Shown here: piece by piece, positions 37,908 to 46,962 of the stretch
How positions within the stretch are numbered: the first letter of the stretch is position 1
How the letters are laid out: each line of letters begins with the position of its first letter
IMG/VR virus record: IMGVR_UViG_3300014497_000012
Coordinates: 1 to 47,387 of that record
Origin: a virus
DNA: 47,387 bases
Strand: one strand, 5' to 3'
The notes under the pieces: model-generated
What the model was told of the DNA's origin: nothing
Database searches by the model: none
The model's input: only the letters and a program-made list of their open reading frames with translations
Made by a program: the position numbers and the translations under genes

Positions 37908-38231
37908 TTATTTGTCTAGTATTTGGTAATAAATGTATGTTACAATTTTGGCCACAAATATGGTTTGCATGATAAACCACAAATGAAGCCACCAGTGATA
38001 TTGAAAGTTATTTTGAACCAGAACCATGTAAAAGTAAAACCAAAGCGCCCACTGTCCGGAAACACAGTACTGGCACCCAATTAATGGCTTGAATAACCAT
38101 TCTGGAAGTTTACGTTCTAAAAAGTCAAAAACCTGGTTCAAAATCTGACCTGGTTCCGTTAATATGTTCGAGAAAGTGAAGGCTGAAATGGCAATGGCCA
38201 CTGTTAACCAATTTAGAAGAAGGATGTTCAT
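37908..38231 (-). CDS. Membrane protein inside the tail gene block, 107 aa
   Basis: Three hydrophobic spans (about 5-22, 56-72 and 80-100) and a CQYCVSGQW motif near residue 53, resembling the C-x2-C turn of DUF1360-like membrane proteins. A membrane protein between the tail terminator candidate and the chaperone is unusual for a siphophage. It could act in envelope assembly, superinfection exclusion or DNA entry. Spacing of two to three bases on both sides shows it belongs to the operon. Confidence 0.7.
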   Translation of the reverse strand: MNILLLNWLTVAIAISAFTFSNILTEPGQILNQVFDFLERKLPEWLFKPLIGCQYCVSGQWALWFYFYMVLVQNNFQYHWWLHLWFIMQTIFVAKIVTYIYYQILDK

Positions 38232-38234
38232 GTT

Positions 38235-38861
38235 TTAGCAGTTTAAAGGATTAGGATCTGGCATCATTGGGACTTTGCAGTGTTTAGGGATCCCAAAGGT
38301 GACATCCAGGTCAATGGCAAAGAAGTCATAAGGTGGCATCAGGAATTGTGTTTCCTTTTCATCATAATCATAAGCGGTGAACAGTGCGCTGGTGTTCGCT
38401 GGTATGCTGGCCACTTCCACCTTCACCTGTTTGAACACCTCATAATTTACCGGATTTGTACACAGCAGACTGATCATTTCATTCATGGCCTGGGATCCCA
38501 TCTGGTTGTCAAACTTTTCCTTCAGAAGCTTCTGGTTCATCCAGACCACCAAACGCAAACGGGAACGCCAAAAGTTCAGGCCGGTGTGTCTTCTGCCAGT
38601 GTCCACCGTGGATCCACCATCTTCAAAATAAAGCATCCCTTTCAGCTTGCTTTCTGGAATAAAGTGAATGCTGGTAGCTTCAGCCAGTGAACAGTTGGCT
38701 GGTGCCTGATGTACTGCTGAAATCGGGATCCTTTTGATGTTGGATTTTCCATCAACAGCTGGGATCACTTTTTGAATGACCTGAACAATGCCACCAAATT
38801 TTTCTATGTATGGAAGATTGAAAAGTCTGGCCATTAAGACCATTGAAAGATATTTGTTCAT
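38235..38861 (-). CDS. Tail protein, possible tail terminator, 208 aa
   Basis: Family not recognised. It is mixed alpha/beta with an amphipathic first helix and a beta-rich end. It occupies the place between a tail-completion-like gene and the chaperone pair, where siphophages keep the tail terminator or tube protein. Coding spacing is two to three bases. The role is inferred from order only. Confidence 0.55.
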   Translation of the reverse strand: MNKYLSMVLMARLFNLPYIEKFGGIVQVIQKVIPAVDGKSNIKRIPISAVHQAPANCSLAEATSIHFIPESKLKGMLYFEDGGSTVDTGRRHTGLNFWRSRLRLVVWMNQKLLKEKFDNQMGSQAMNEMISLLCTNPVNYEVFKQVKVEVASIPANTSALFTAYDYDEKETQFLMPPYDFFAIDLDVTFGIPKHCKVPMMPDPNPLNC

Positions 38862-38863
38862 TT

Positions 38864-39397
38864 TTAGGTGATTAAAATTCGTTTATAAACATTACCTACT
38901 AACTGAATAGCACGGTTTCCAATCATTTGGCGTTGTGTCAGATCAGGTGTCAGAAACCTTCCATATCTGATCATGTTGTGGTACATTTTGCGTTTGGCTT
39001 CATCATTACGGGCACCTATGATGGAATAGAAGATATTGGAAACACGCTTATTTTGATCAATACCAGTGGAATTCAACATCTGGCCACTGTAATAAACATC
39101 AACATATCCCACCTGAAGTCCCTGCGCATTTCTTAACTGTGCCCAATTTGTACGTTCCCCCTTTTTGATCTTCGCATCCAGGAAGGATTTTCCAGTGGAA
39201 TTCAGTTCTTTTCCCTCTAAATAATGGGCTGAATACAGTTTTGGTGAATAGGATCCAATACCTGTCTTTTTGATCTGCTGGATCTTTGAAACAAGAAAAA
39301 GACCAGCCACATCTGTTGAAATGGCTGGCATGGCAGCGGTCAATTCCTGTTTGAACTGATCCATCCTTCTTATTGCATCTAAAATTGTTAAGGCCAT
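38864..39397 (-). CDS. Tail completion (HK97 gp10-like) protein, 177 aa
   Basis: Start taken at ATG 39397, overlapping the upstream stop in TAATG. The pattern of a helical start (ILDAIRRMDQFKQELTAAMP), a Ser/Tyr/Lys loop, a STGKSFLDA turn and a C-terminal helix ending ILIT resembles tail-completion proteins of the gp10 type. These join the head-tail connector to the tail. Similarity is by overall pattern, not by a firm motif. Confidence 0.55.
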   Translation of the reverse strand: MALTILDAIRRMDQFKQELTAAMPAISTDVAGLFLVSKIQQIKKTGIGSYSPKLYSAHYLEGKELNSTGKSFLDAKIKKGERTNWAQLRNAQGLQVGYVDVYYSGQMLNSTGIDQNKRVSNIFYSIIGARNDEAKRKMYHNMIRYGRFLTPDLTQRQMIGNRAIQLVGNVYKRILIT

Positions 39398-40506
39398 TAC
39401 AGAAGGATTTGTGTGACTTTTAATCTTTTGGCACCTGAACAGGTATAGCAATCATTGATGGAAAGGTCAATGTTTTGCACCAGGTATCTGATCCGGATCC
39501 AGTATTCAGTATCAAACAGGTTCATGTTTTCTTCAATGGTTTCCCTGTTGGCCATTGTGTCCTGGGTAATGGCATTTGAAGAAAGAACAGCTTTGTGTAT
39601 TTTCCAGCCAGCTTTATACATCACAGCATGTGCAACATACTTTGACCATTCAGCATTCACTTTGAACATTTCACAGATCATTGCTTCAGAATTACACCTG
39701 ATTTCAGCATCCAGAACAATCCCGTTTGAATAATCTGAACCAGACCATGATCCCAGTGAATTGATGTCATCACCAGCCACACCAGCATAATTGACCATAC
39801 CTTTCAGCACGTGTTCTTTCCTGCCACATCCACATGAAGCAAGATTGTTCCGTGGTTTCCCTGCTGCCATGTCATAAAGGAAGAAATATTCAATATTTCC
39901 TTCATTTTCAATCTGCAATGGAAGGATCAGTGGCTGTTCCAGAAGATTTTCAGTGTATTGGTTTGCATTGGACTGAACACCTTCAATGGTTTCTACCAGT
40001 TCATATTGATCAATGTCAGCATACCTTCTGTAAACTTCAATATTGAACAGGGATGTGGTGTTCAGCAGAATTCCCAGTCCTTTGATCACCATTACACCAC
40101 CGGCTGTTTCTTTCACCGTGATCTTCAGGCCGGCAAACTCTTTGTTGATGTCCAGAACTTTATTTGATGACCTGGATCCAATGAAACCAACAAAATTACT
40201 GGATTTGCGTTCATACTTTTCATTGATATTGGCAGCAATGTCACCGGCTGTTTCTGCCACGCTGGTTTCAATGATGTCTGTATAAAATTCATAAAGCTTT
40301 TCACATGATATGATGTCCTTCACAGTGTCCATTGAAACAATTCCATCCAGCTGATGAATGTAAAAGCCTGATTTGCTTTGTTTATACCAGTCTTTATCAG
40401 CAGCAACATCACCTTCAGCTGGGATGGTCATTTCATCATCAAAACAGTCACAACTTTTTTTGGTGACACCTACAATTTTATTTATACATTCTACATTATT
40501 TGTCAT
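39397..40506 (-). CDS. Head-tail connector/structural protein, 369 aa
   Basis: Family not recognised. Cysteine pairs stand out near both ends (KSCDCFDDE at the start, ASCGCGRKEH around residue 226, YTCSGA at the end) and could bind metal. The middle is beta-rich. It is the first gene after the capsid terminator and has a -7 promoter element. Its place between capsid and tail-completion genes suggests head closure or connector work. Confidence 0.6.
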   Translation of the reverse strand: MTNNVECINKIVGVTKKSCDCFDDEMTIPAEGDVAADKDWYKQSKSGFYIHQLDGIVSMDTVKDIISCEKLYEFYTDIIETSVAETAGDIAANINEKYERKSSNFVGFIGSRSSNKVLDINKEFAGLKITVKETAGGVMVIKGLGILLNTTSLFNIEVYRRYADIDQYELVETIEGVQSNANQYTENLLEQPLILPLQIENEGNIEYFFLYDMAAGKPRNNLASCGCGRKEHVLKGMVNYAGVAGDDINSLGSWSGSDYSNGIVLDAEIRCNSEAMICEMFKVNAEWSKYVAHAVMYKAGWKIHKAVLSSNAITQDTMANRETIEENMNLFDTEYWIRIRYLVQNIDLSINDCYTCSGAKRLKVTQILL

Positions 40507-40525
40507 AATAACTTTTTTTATAAAC

Positions 40526-40533
40526 CAAAAGTA
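40526..40533 (-). promoter_or_regulatory. Bacteroidota-type promoter, -7 element, for the connector-tail genes
   Basis: TACTTTTG on the minus strand, 20 bases before ATG 40506 and overlapping the T-rich exit of the capsid terminator. No TTTG at the -33 position. Confidence 0.6.
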
Positions 40534-40540
40534 AATAAAA

Positions 40541-40569
40541 AACCCTGAACAATTGATTTGTCCAGGGTT
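40541..40569 (-). terminator. Rho-independent terminator after the major capsid gene
   Basis: A twelve-base-pair stem (AACCCTGGACAA / TTGTTCAGGGTT, one G-U pair in minus-strand RNA) with a five-base loop, followed by TTTTTTATTT. It separates abundant capsid mRNA from the tail genes. Confidence 0.9.
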
Positions 40570-40603
40570 GGTGTTAATTCTTGATTAAATGTTAGTTAAA
40601 ACA

Positions 40604-41611
40604 TTAAGGTGTCACGGTAAAGGACTGAATTCCAGTGTTGCCAGCTTCACATAAGAATGGATTAACAGCAATTAGACCACGGAACTTGAATTTCCATGAA
40701 TAAACTTCTGAATCCTCCACGCATGTTTGCTGGTATTTCACATCCAAACCTAAACCTGGGTATCCAGGAAGATCAATTGAATACTTTGTATAATCATTGT
40801 ATTCTTTTGGAACACGTGGCCATTTTTGGCGTGACTGAACAGCCATTGCACCACGGTCAATCAAATATGTGTTATCAGAAACACCTGCCTTTGCAAAGCC
40901 TAAAAGGTCATTGTAGTACGGGAACATTTCAAACAATGCACGTTTGGTTTTACCATCGTCATTCAATGAATCAGCCATTGCCAGGATACGAGCCTGAAAC
41001 AAGTTCTTTCCATCTAAAATGAAGCTGCTGTTTGAACGCAAGATGGTCAACATTTGCATCCAGTAAGGGTACATGGTTTCAATGTTGAAATTTGCAGCTG
41101 GGACAACTGTGTCACCATCTAAAGTTGTAAAAGCAGCTAAATAAGGGTTTACACCTTTATTTGCATCCACCATTGCAATGATCTTTGTGTTCAAAAGTTC
41201 AATGATGTTTTTAATTTTGGAAAGCATTCCCTTTGCAATGGTTTCATCCTTATCCAGAACAGAAGTCTGATAATCTTCTTCACGGATTGAAAAACAGTCA
41301 GATAAAAACGTATTGTTTTTATAAGTTTTTGTTTTAGGATCTGGTTCATCACATCCTGTAATATCACAGGCATCAGCATCAGTTTCAGTGGTGGCTGTGT
41401 CATCACAGAAGTCAGCCCATTTCACAGCCACTTCACGGTCTTTGGATGGATCCTTCAGTTCAGGAAAGGTGGCAGTTTGGTTTTCCCTGATCGCTTTCAA
41501 GGTTTCACCGTTTGCGGTGTAAAATTTCTGGTTTTGTGGTTCTTTCCACATTTGATCCAGTTTCACCTGAATTTCTGCCAGTTTGGTTGGTGTAAAATCG
41601 CCTTTAGCCAT
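40604..41611 (-). CDS. Major capsid protein, 335 aa
   Basis: Length, position after a scaffold-like gene and before a strong terminator, and a mixed alpha/beta sequence with a long helix (IREEDYQTSVLDKDETIAK onward) fit an HK97-fold capsid protein. An insert of Cys/Asp/Thr (about 75-95: DACDITGCDEPD) may be a surface loop. No direct motif proves the fold. Expression is driven from the promoter at 43325-43357 through the scaffold gene. Confidence 0.75.
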   Translation of the reverse strand: MAKGDFTPTKLAEIQVKLDQMWKEPQNQKFYTANGETLKAIRENQTATFPELKDPSKDREVAVKWADFCDDTATTETDADACDITGCDEPDPKTKTYKNNTFLSDCFSIREEDYQTSVLDKDETIAKGMLSKIKNIIELLNTKIIAMVDANKGVNPYLAAFTTLDGDTVVPAANFNIETMYPYWMQMLTILRSNSSFILDGKNLFQARILAMADSLNDDGKTKRALFEMFPYYNDLLGFAKAGVSDNTYLIDRGAMAVQSRQKWPRVPKEYNDYTKYSIDLPGYPGLGLDVKYQQTCVEDSEVYSWKFKFRGLIAVNPFLCEAGNTGIQSFTVTP

Positions 41612-41651
41612 TTGTTCTTCTTATTTAAAAATAGGTTGTTAATTCAGTTAA

Positions 41652-42587
41652 TTAATCACTGAACTGTTCACCATACGTTTCTTTTAAGGCCACTTTTTGG
41701 TCAGTGTCCATGTTCGGATCTGTCAACAGTTCAAGATATTCAGTACTATTTGCAGGTTTTTTTCCGCTGTATTCTTTGGATTGTTGCTGGTGCTGGTTTC
41801 CAGTTTTGTTGCCTGGTGTCTTCCGTGGATCCACTAAGTTGAATTCAAAGTTTCTGTCCACAATACCTTCAACAAGTGTATTGAAGTCTAATGGATTTCC
41901 ATGTGCATCATTTAACTGTTTACCTTCAGCATCCAAAGGAATTAAAGATCCATCAGTCCCTTTCATGAACTTCTGTCCTTTCAATTCATCAATCAGAAGT
42001 TTGTTCTTCATGGTACTGGCCTTTGTGCTATCCTTTGGAAGTATTGGGTTTTTACCTTCCAGAATGGCCAAAGCTTTGGATGAAGCATCTGACATGATTT
42101 GTGCAGTGGTTTGTTTTTCCTGTTCTAAACGGATGGCTGTTTCCTTTTCAGTTTCTTTATCCTTCAGCTGTTGTTTGTAGGATCTTTCTTTTAAAATGAA
42201 GGCTGGTATTTTGGCCAGATCTTCTTCAGTTACTTTGGAAAGATCAACGCTGTCACCTGGTTTGCCAGGTTCAGGAAGATTTGTTTCTATATGGGTTAAC
42301 AGTTCATCCCCTTCTAGGTCATCAGTCACATTGAACACTTGCTTCAGCTTTTTTTCAAATTTGGTTGCTGTATCCTTCTGGCCTTTTTTAACTCCATTGT
42401 TAAATCTTTCAGTGGCTTCAGTTTTAAAGGTGGTTACCTTTTCAGCATCAAGACTTTTTAAAATTGCTTCGGCTTTGTCATCATTGACTTCATCACCTTC
42501 AACCGCATCTTTTAGATCATCGGCAAGATCCATTTCAGATTTCTTATAAAGCGTTTTCGCTACGCTCAAAAACAATGCTTTTTTCAT
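41652..42587 (-). CDS. Scaffold-like protein, 311 aa
   Basis: It is highly charged, rich in Lys, Glu, Asp and Thr, with a long coiled-coil segment (about 125-175: ILKERSYKQQLKDKETEK onward) and a Gln/Asn-rich patch near 275. This composition and the place just before the capsid gene match internal scaffolding proteins that shape the prohead and then leave or are cut. No protease motif is visible. Confidence 0.75.
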   Translation of the reverse strand: MKKALFLSVAKTLYKKSEMDLADDLKDAVEGDEVNDDKAEAILKSLDAEKVTTFKTEATERFNNGVKKGQKDTATKFEKKLKQVFNVTDDLEGDELLTHIETNLPEPGKPGDSVDLSKVTEEDLAKIPAFILKERSYKQQLKDKETEKETAIRLEQEKQTTAQIMSDASSKALAILEGKNPILPKDSTKASTMKNKLLIDELKGQKFMKGTDGSLIPLDAEGKQLNDAHGNPLDFNTLVEGIVDRNFEFNLVDPRKTPGNKTGNQHQQQSKEYSGKKPANSTEYLELLTDPNMDTDQKVALKETYGEQFSD

Positions 42588-42627
42588 GTTTCAGTTTTAT
42601 TGTTTGCTGGACATCCAGCTGGTTTTA

Positions 42628-42789
42628 TTATTTACTGGTACTGGTTTTTAAATCGGCTGGTTTTGCTTCTTCTTCTTCATAAATGAAGGCATCTTTCAGC
42701 ATTTTATTTGCCTGTAAGGTCTGAACATCCTTTGCATCTGCTGTGAATGTTTTTCCAGTGGCCTTGTTGGTATATTTTAACTTTGCCAT
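42628..42789 (-). CDS. Small head-region protein, 53 aa
   Basis: ATG 42789 overlaps the upstream stop (TAATG); TAA at 42628-42630. The product starts MAKLKYTNKATGKTFTADAK, with two strands and a turn, then a helix and an acidic Glu run with a Lys/Thr/Ser tail. It lies between the 166-aa gene and the scaffold. Small proteins like this occur in phage head operons without a known role. Confidence 0.65.
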   Translation of the reverse strand: MAKLKYTNKATGKTFTADAKDVQTLQANKMLKDAFIYEEEEAKPADLKTSTSK

Positions 42790-43289
42790 TATTCAGTTTC
42801 TCCTTTCTTAATCATGATAGGTTCACCAACCTTTACACCTGACATTGCCAGTGCAGGATTAGTGTCCAGGTCTTCCTGTGTCACAATGTGTTCAATTTCA
42901 TCACCTTCATCATCATCTTCTTTTTCGGAAATCGCTTCACTCATTTCTTCAACAGACATTCCTTCTGCTGGATCCTTTCCAAATGCGAGAACATAAGCTT
43001 CAAAGGCTGCTTTGTGTGCTGATGTGGCAATCTTTTCAGATGTTGATGTGTTTGCTGCTGATTTTGCGCTTTCCGTGTTTAATGAAAGATCAGAAGGTTT
43101 TCCTTCCACTTCTTTCCATCCATCTTTGTCAGGTGGTAATGAATTCCAGACTAAGTAATTAAAGTTTCTCTGAACTTTACCCCTTACTGCTGAAATCATT
43201 TTTGTGCCTTTCAAAGCTTGCTGATCAGTACTGGAAGAAGAAACGGCTGTTCCTGGTTTCCTGCTAGTTGATTTTTTGACTTTTGACAT
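42789..43289 (-). CDS. Head-region protein, 166 aa
   Basis: A basic Ser/Lys-rich start precedes a short domain (about 30-62) and then an acidic helical region (SEAISEKEDDDEGDEIEH). Family not recognised. It is the first gene after the promoter at 43325-43357 and lies just before the 53-aa gene and the scaffold. A minor head or assembly factor is likely from context. Confidence 0.65.
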   Translation of the reverse strand: MSKVKKSTSRKPGTAVSSSSTDQQALKGTKMISAVRGKVQRNFNYLVWNSLPPDKDGWKEVEGKPSDLSLNTESAKSAANTSTSEKIATSAHKAAFEAYVLAFGKDPAEGMSVEEMSEAISEKEDDDEGDEIEHIVTQEDLDTNPALAMSGVKVGEPIMIKKGETE

Positions 43290-43324
43290 GACTAATAATT
43301 AAAGGTTTTAATGAATTGTTACAT

Positions 43325-43357
43325 CAAAGATATATAAAACTATACCAAACATACAAA
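43325..43357 (-). promoter_or_regulatory. Bacteroidota-type promoter for the capsid genes
   Basis: TATCTTTG (43325-43332) on the minus strand, with TTTG at 43354-43357 (21-base spacer) or 43346-43349 (13 bases, too short). It drives the head proteins, scaffold and capsid. Confidence 0.7.
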
Positions 43358-43390
43358 TGTGGCTGTGGTGGCCTTAAAAAGCATAAAAAA

Positions 43391-43410
43391 ACACCAGCTG
43401 GAACTGGTGT
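43391..43410 (-). terminator. Rho-independent terminator after the MuF-like gene
   Basis: Stem ACACCAG / CTGGTGT with a six-base loop, followed by TTTTTTTATG on the minus strand. It ends the portal-MuF transcript before the capsid promoter. Confidence 0.88.
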
Positions 43411-43463
43411 TCGGTTAAATTGTATGATGTAGATCAGAAAGCTTTGTAAATGTAAGTATAATT

Positions 43464-44381
43464 TTAAAGATTGTATGGTACTTTAGAGAAACCACGGCCT
43501 TCCAGATCATTGGCAATGTGTTCAGTAATGAACACGGGCATGTGTTTACAATTGATGCCACCCATGTCAATGGCTGGATTATAGGTGGGAACATCAATTC
43601 CAATGGGTGAAGGGTTTTCATAAGGCCACTGTTCACCCTCTTTCATGGTGTAAATTCCATGTATCTTCTTACGACAAAAAGCACGTGAACTTTTGATGAT
43701 GATCCCAGCATAAATGAACTTCTTCAGTTCTAAGGCTTCAGCAAACTGGGCTGAAGCCATCCGGTCAATCTGACTAAATGAATCATAAGCAAATTTGGAA
43801 TAAAACTTGTAAATGGCACCACCTTTATCACCGGAACCAACTACAAAACCCTGAAGTGTCTTTCTGAAGTCCACCACCTTTGTCTGACTGGTGACATTTT
43901 TGAAGAACAATTCCCTGACATCGTTTTTCACAGTGTTCATTTTAACCAGGTCATCCAGATACCCACCTGGCTTCACAGCACCATTTCCATCAAATCCCAG
44001 TCTTTTGTTCACCAGATCCACAATGGTTTTCTTTGTGGTGCCAAACAACACCCTGTTCACTGCCATCCTGGAATATAAACCAGCATTATTGGAAACAACT
44101 TTCTGAAGCTTATCAATCAGCTTTGTCATTAAGGCCAGGCCACTGGTGATCATGAAGGTATTGAACAGTGCATCCACTTTCCCAATCAACAGGAAATTAT
44201 TCCGGTTCTTTTTGATCAGGCCATCTTCGACTTCAAAGTCATCCAGCAGCAGTAGCAACAGAAGGATCAATTCCCTTTCTGACATCTTCACATCTTTGTT
44301 CAGGAAGGCTTCAGGAACTTCATCCAGATAGATTGCATTCCTTTCAGCCAGTTCTTTGATATTTTCCCACTTTATTTCCAT
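43464..44381 (-). CDS. MuF-like minor head protein, 305 aa
   Basis: The C-terminal region (about 232-298) has SRAFCRKKIHGIYTMKEGEQ, then a W-P, then GGINCKHMP. This is the S-R-x-F-C / N-C-x-H pattern of Mu gpF-type head morphogenesis proteins. The first 200 residues are helical. Such proteins join the portal inside the prohead and may be injected. It overlaps the portal stop by one base and is followed by a terminator. Confidence 0.8.
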   Translation of the reverse strand: MEIKWENIKELAERNAIYLDEVPEAFLNKDVKMSERELILLLLLLLDDFEVEDGLIKKNRNNFLLIGKVDALFNTFMITSGLALMTKLIDKLQKVVSNNAGLYSRMAVNRVLFGTTKKTIVDLVNKRLGFDGNGAVKPGGYLDDLVKMNTVKNDVRELFFKNVTSQTKVVDFRKTLQGFVVGSGDKGGAIYKFYSKFAYDSFSQIDRMASAQFAEALELKKFIYAGIIIKSSRAFCRKKIHGIYTMKEGEQWPYENPSPIGIDVPTYNPAIDMGGINCKHMPVFITEHIANDLEGRGFSKVPYNL

Positions 44382-46288
44382 TATGCAGCAGGATCAATGT
44401 CATCTTCTTCTTCTTTCACCACAATACCTGGAAGGACTGGCTGTTTAGGTGTTAATTCAGTGATGTACCTGGCCACAATTTCATCAATAACCTTTTTCTG
44501 TTCAGCTTGCTTCATCAGGTAAAAGTTTGGACTGACCACTTCAGCTTCTTCCATAATATCTTCAAAGTTCAGCTTCAGCACCTTTTTGTATTCTGTTGTT
44601 AGGACTGAAGACAGGGCAAAAGCAATCTGATCATCAGTCAGACCACGGAAAGGAAGGAATTTCTTCTTCACTGTGTATTTTAATAAACCTTCAGGATCAT
44701 CCACAAATACCTGATTTGCCAGGTCATCTTCCACGCTATCCTTTACAAATGATGGTGCCCCTGAATCATTGATGGTCTTCATTTCGTTGTACAGGATTTG
44801 TCTGGACTTCATTTTGAAATCAGCCGGATACCGGTGAACAAAGGTCACATCACCTGAATATCCCAGCAGTAATGCAATGGCATTGCACACATTGAGATAA
44901 ACAGCTGAAGATTTATTTGCAAAGGCCGTTAAGGTGTCATAAACAGAATCCATGTCCTGATCCTTTTCTGTTGCAGTGGCCACGGTGGTCTTCTGAACCA
45001 GGACTGTTGAATTGAAGATGGCCTGATGGATCTGTGGTTCAAACTTATCAATCTGTTTAGACTGGAATTCCAGTAATTCAATTGGTGGCGCAAAATAGGC
45101 CATCATTTCATTCAGTGGAATGTGGTCAGCTTTACTTTCTGGAAGTGGCATGGTCATCACATCCTGTGAAGAACTGTGAAGCCTGGCACCAGTGCCTTTG
45201 CAGCCTGAACAGATGGATCCTTCAGTTGTCCGGCCTGATCTACACGCATGACTGACATTTTTATCATCCAGGTATCCTGGGCATGGTGATACATAAGCAA
45301 TTTTCTGTGGGAACACGTGGATGGCATTGGTCAGGTCAAATTCAGATACTGATTTGATTGACTTTTCAAAATAACAGATGGCTGGATGAAGTTCAGAAAC
45401 ATAAGTCCTTCCATCAGTTTCCAGATCCCTTTTATACCCTATACGGAACATTTGCCAGTCTTCCAGTTTGGTGTCATATTCAGAAAAGGCAAACCACCCC
45501 TTTCCACTGATTTCAATGGCTGTTTCATCTTCCTTCAGATCCATTGCCTGAACAGGCTTGTTGTCACTGATCTGTCTTAATACATAGCTGAATTCACCAC
45601 AATAAATTGTGTACTTGTCACCATCGGTCATTTCTTTTTTCAGTTTCTCACCCACACCAGAAGTTTCCTTCACATACTTCACAGGCTGTTTCACAATTAA
45701 CCAGTCAACATTGTTGTTTTCAATCTCAAAATTGACAGCCATTTCAGCCTTAACTTCAAACGGATAAGCATTTGGTGTGCTTTCTTTTGGATCGAAATCA
45801 TCAAATTCAATCACAATAAAGGTGTTCGGATCTATGAAGGAAAGTTCAATGAACCTGTTCTTCAGCCAGAAGTCCAGTCCACCTTCTTCATTGTCGGATC
45901 CATAAAACAAATTCAGTTTGTTCTGGATGTCCATGACAATCTTCTGGTTCTTCTTCAGTGTCGGGATGATCTTCTTCACCACACGGTCTGTCCTGGGTAC
46001 TTTGTAGAAGGGTTTCATCACAGATGATGACAGTGCCGGTGTGATCACTTTGGTGATGGCTTTACGCTGGTTAAATGCCAGCAGATTTTCCCGTGGATTA
46101 AATTGAAGCAGCAGACTTTCAATGTTTTTCCCTGTGATAATCTTTTTGTAAAGATCTGCCAGTTCAACCGTTCTTTTATAGTCTGGATGCCTTAATTCTT
46201 TTTGAATGGTGCTTATCACCGTGTTTAATGCCTGGTCTTTGTTAAGTTTCATAATGGGCTGTGTTTCTTTCTGTTCAAAAATAGACAC
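44381..46288 (-). CDS. Portal protein with zinc-binding-like insert, 635 aa
   Basis: Size, the long helical segments and the place next to the MuF-like gene fit a portal protein, the dodecameric DNA channel of the head. Residues about 330-365 hold a four-cysteine insert (SPCPGY, HACRSG, ICSGCKG) resembling a DnaJ-type zinc knuckle. The start is GTG at 46288; an ATG at 46252 would remove 12 residues. The C-terminus is acidic with a conserved-looking Pro-rich stretch. Confidence 0.8.
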   Translation of the reverse strand: MSIFEQKETQPIMKLNKDQALNTVISTIQKELRHPDYKRTVELADLYKKIITGKNIESLLLQFNPRENLLAFNQRKAITKVITPALSSSVMKPFYKVPRTDRVVKKIIPTLKKNQKIVMDIQNKLNLFYGSDNEEGGLDFWLKNRFIELSFIDPNTFIVIEFDDFDPKESTPNAYPFEVKAEMAVNFEIENNNVDWLIVKQPVKYVKETSGVGEKLKKEMTDGDKYTIYCGEFSYVLRQISDNKPVQAMDLKEDETAIEISGKGWFAFSEYDTKLEDWQMFRIGYKRDLETDGRTYVSELHPAICYFEKSIKSVSEFDLTNAIHVFPQKIAYVSPCPGYLDDKNVSHACRSGRTTEGSICSGCKGTGARLHSSSQDVMTMPLPESKADHIPLNEMMAYFAPPIELLEFQSKQIDKFEPQIHQAIFNSTVLVQKTTVATATEKDQDMDSVYDTLTAFANKSSAVYLNVCNAIALLLGYSGDVTFVHRYPADFKMKSRQILYNEMKTINDSGAPSFVKDSVEDDLANQVFVDDPEGLLKYTVKKKFLPFRGLTDDQIAFALSSVLTTEYKKVLKLNFEDIMEEAEVVSPNFYLMKQAEQKKVIDEIVARYITELTPKQPVLPGIVVKEEEDDIDPAA

Positions 46289-46314
46289 TTTATTTTAAAA
46301 TTCGTATAAAGCAC

Positions 46315-46342
46315 AAAAGGCCATCATTTCTGAAAGCCTTTT
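46315..46342 (-). terminator. Possible terminator upstream of the portal gene
   Basis: Inverted repeat AAAAGGC / GCCTTTT with a 14-base loop, in the gap between the 81-aa gene and the portal. The minus-strand exit carries TTTT inside the stem only, so efficiency may be low. Confidence 0.5.
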
Positions 46343-46350
46343 CTTCTTAA

Positions 46351-46596
46351 TTAATGAATTTTATCTTTAATATTTCCGGTGTCATCCACAACAACAGGGA
46401 TCCAGTCTTTAAACTTGAAAGCTTTGTCCAGATCTTCCTGTCTACATGTGAACACAGTGCCACACTTTAGGTGTTCAAATTTATACAGTGGTTTGGTCAA
46501 CTTCTTCCCACCTTCCCTGTCAATGATGGTGATCAATTTTATCAGCATGTCACCCAGATAAACAATTCTGAATATTTGGTCAATTTTAATCACCAC
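46351..46596 (-). CDS. Hypothetical protein, 81 aa
   Basis: The start at 46596 (MVIKIDQIFR) overlaps the upstream stop by 11 bases; ATG 46548 (MLIKLI) would avoid overlap. It is beta-rich with two cysteines (KCGTVFTC). Family not recognised. It is the last accessory gene before the portal and is followed by a possible terminator. Confidence 0.6.
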   Translation of the reverse strand: MVIKIDQIFRIVYLGDMLIKLITIIDREGGKKLTKPLYKFEHLKCGTVFTCRQEDLDKAFKFKDWIPVVVDDTGNIKDKIH

Positions 46597-46939
46597 AGTC
46601 TTTTTTCGGTTCCTTCCCTTCCATTATACCACTGGCCATGTATAATCCATTAGAGAAACCACGGACATAATCACTTCCGTTATTAGGTGCCACACAATGA
46701 TCTTCCATGATCTTGTTTAGTTCAGACACCCGTTCTTCAAAGGTTTTAACTGAAGCTGAAGGTTCAATAAATTTAAAATTACTGGGATGAACCATTTCAA
46801 TAGATCCATCAGGCATTTCAATAATAGCCACTGAATAACTGGAATTATCTTCAGTGTCCAAACCCCATGATAGGAATATACCTTCAATTCCTTCTTTCCA
46901 TTTCTTATCAATCCACTTTTTAAAAAGCACTTTTCTCAT
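46586..46939 (-). CDS. Hypothetical phage protein, 117 aa
   Basis: It begins MRKVLFKKWIDKKW with strands carrying VAIIEMPDGSIEMV, and ends in a helix FSNGLYMASGIMEGKEP. This start and end are shared with a small protein family frequent in phage accessory regions and known only as hypothetical. It starts 23 bases after the P-loop gene. Confidence 0.7.
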   Translation of the reverse strand: MRKVLFKKWIDKKWKEGIEGIFLSWGLDTEDNSSYSVAIIEMPDGSIEMVHPSNFKFIEPSASVKTFEERVSELNKIMEDHCVAPNNGSDYVRGFSNGLYMASGIMEGKEPKKDCGD

Positions 46940-46962
46940 TTTGTTATTATTTAGGTTAAAAA

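Noticed and set aside
37908-38231. 107-aa membrane protein as the holin
   Set aside because: It is 12 kb from the amidase, in the tail operon; the lysis block has better holin candidates.
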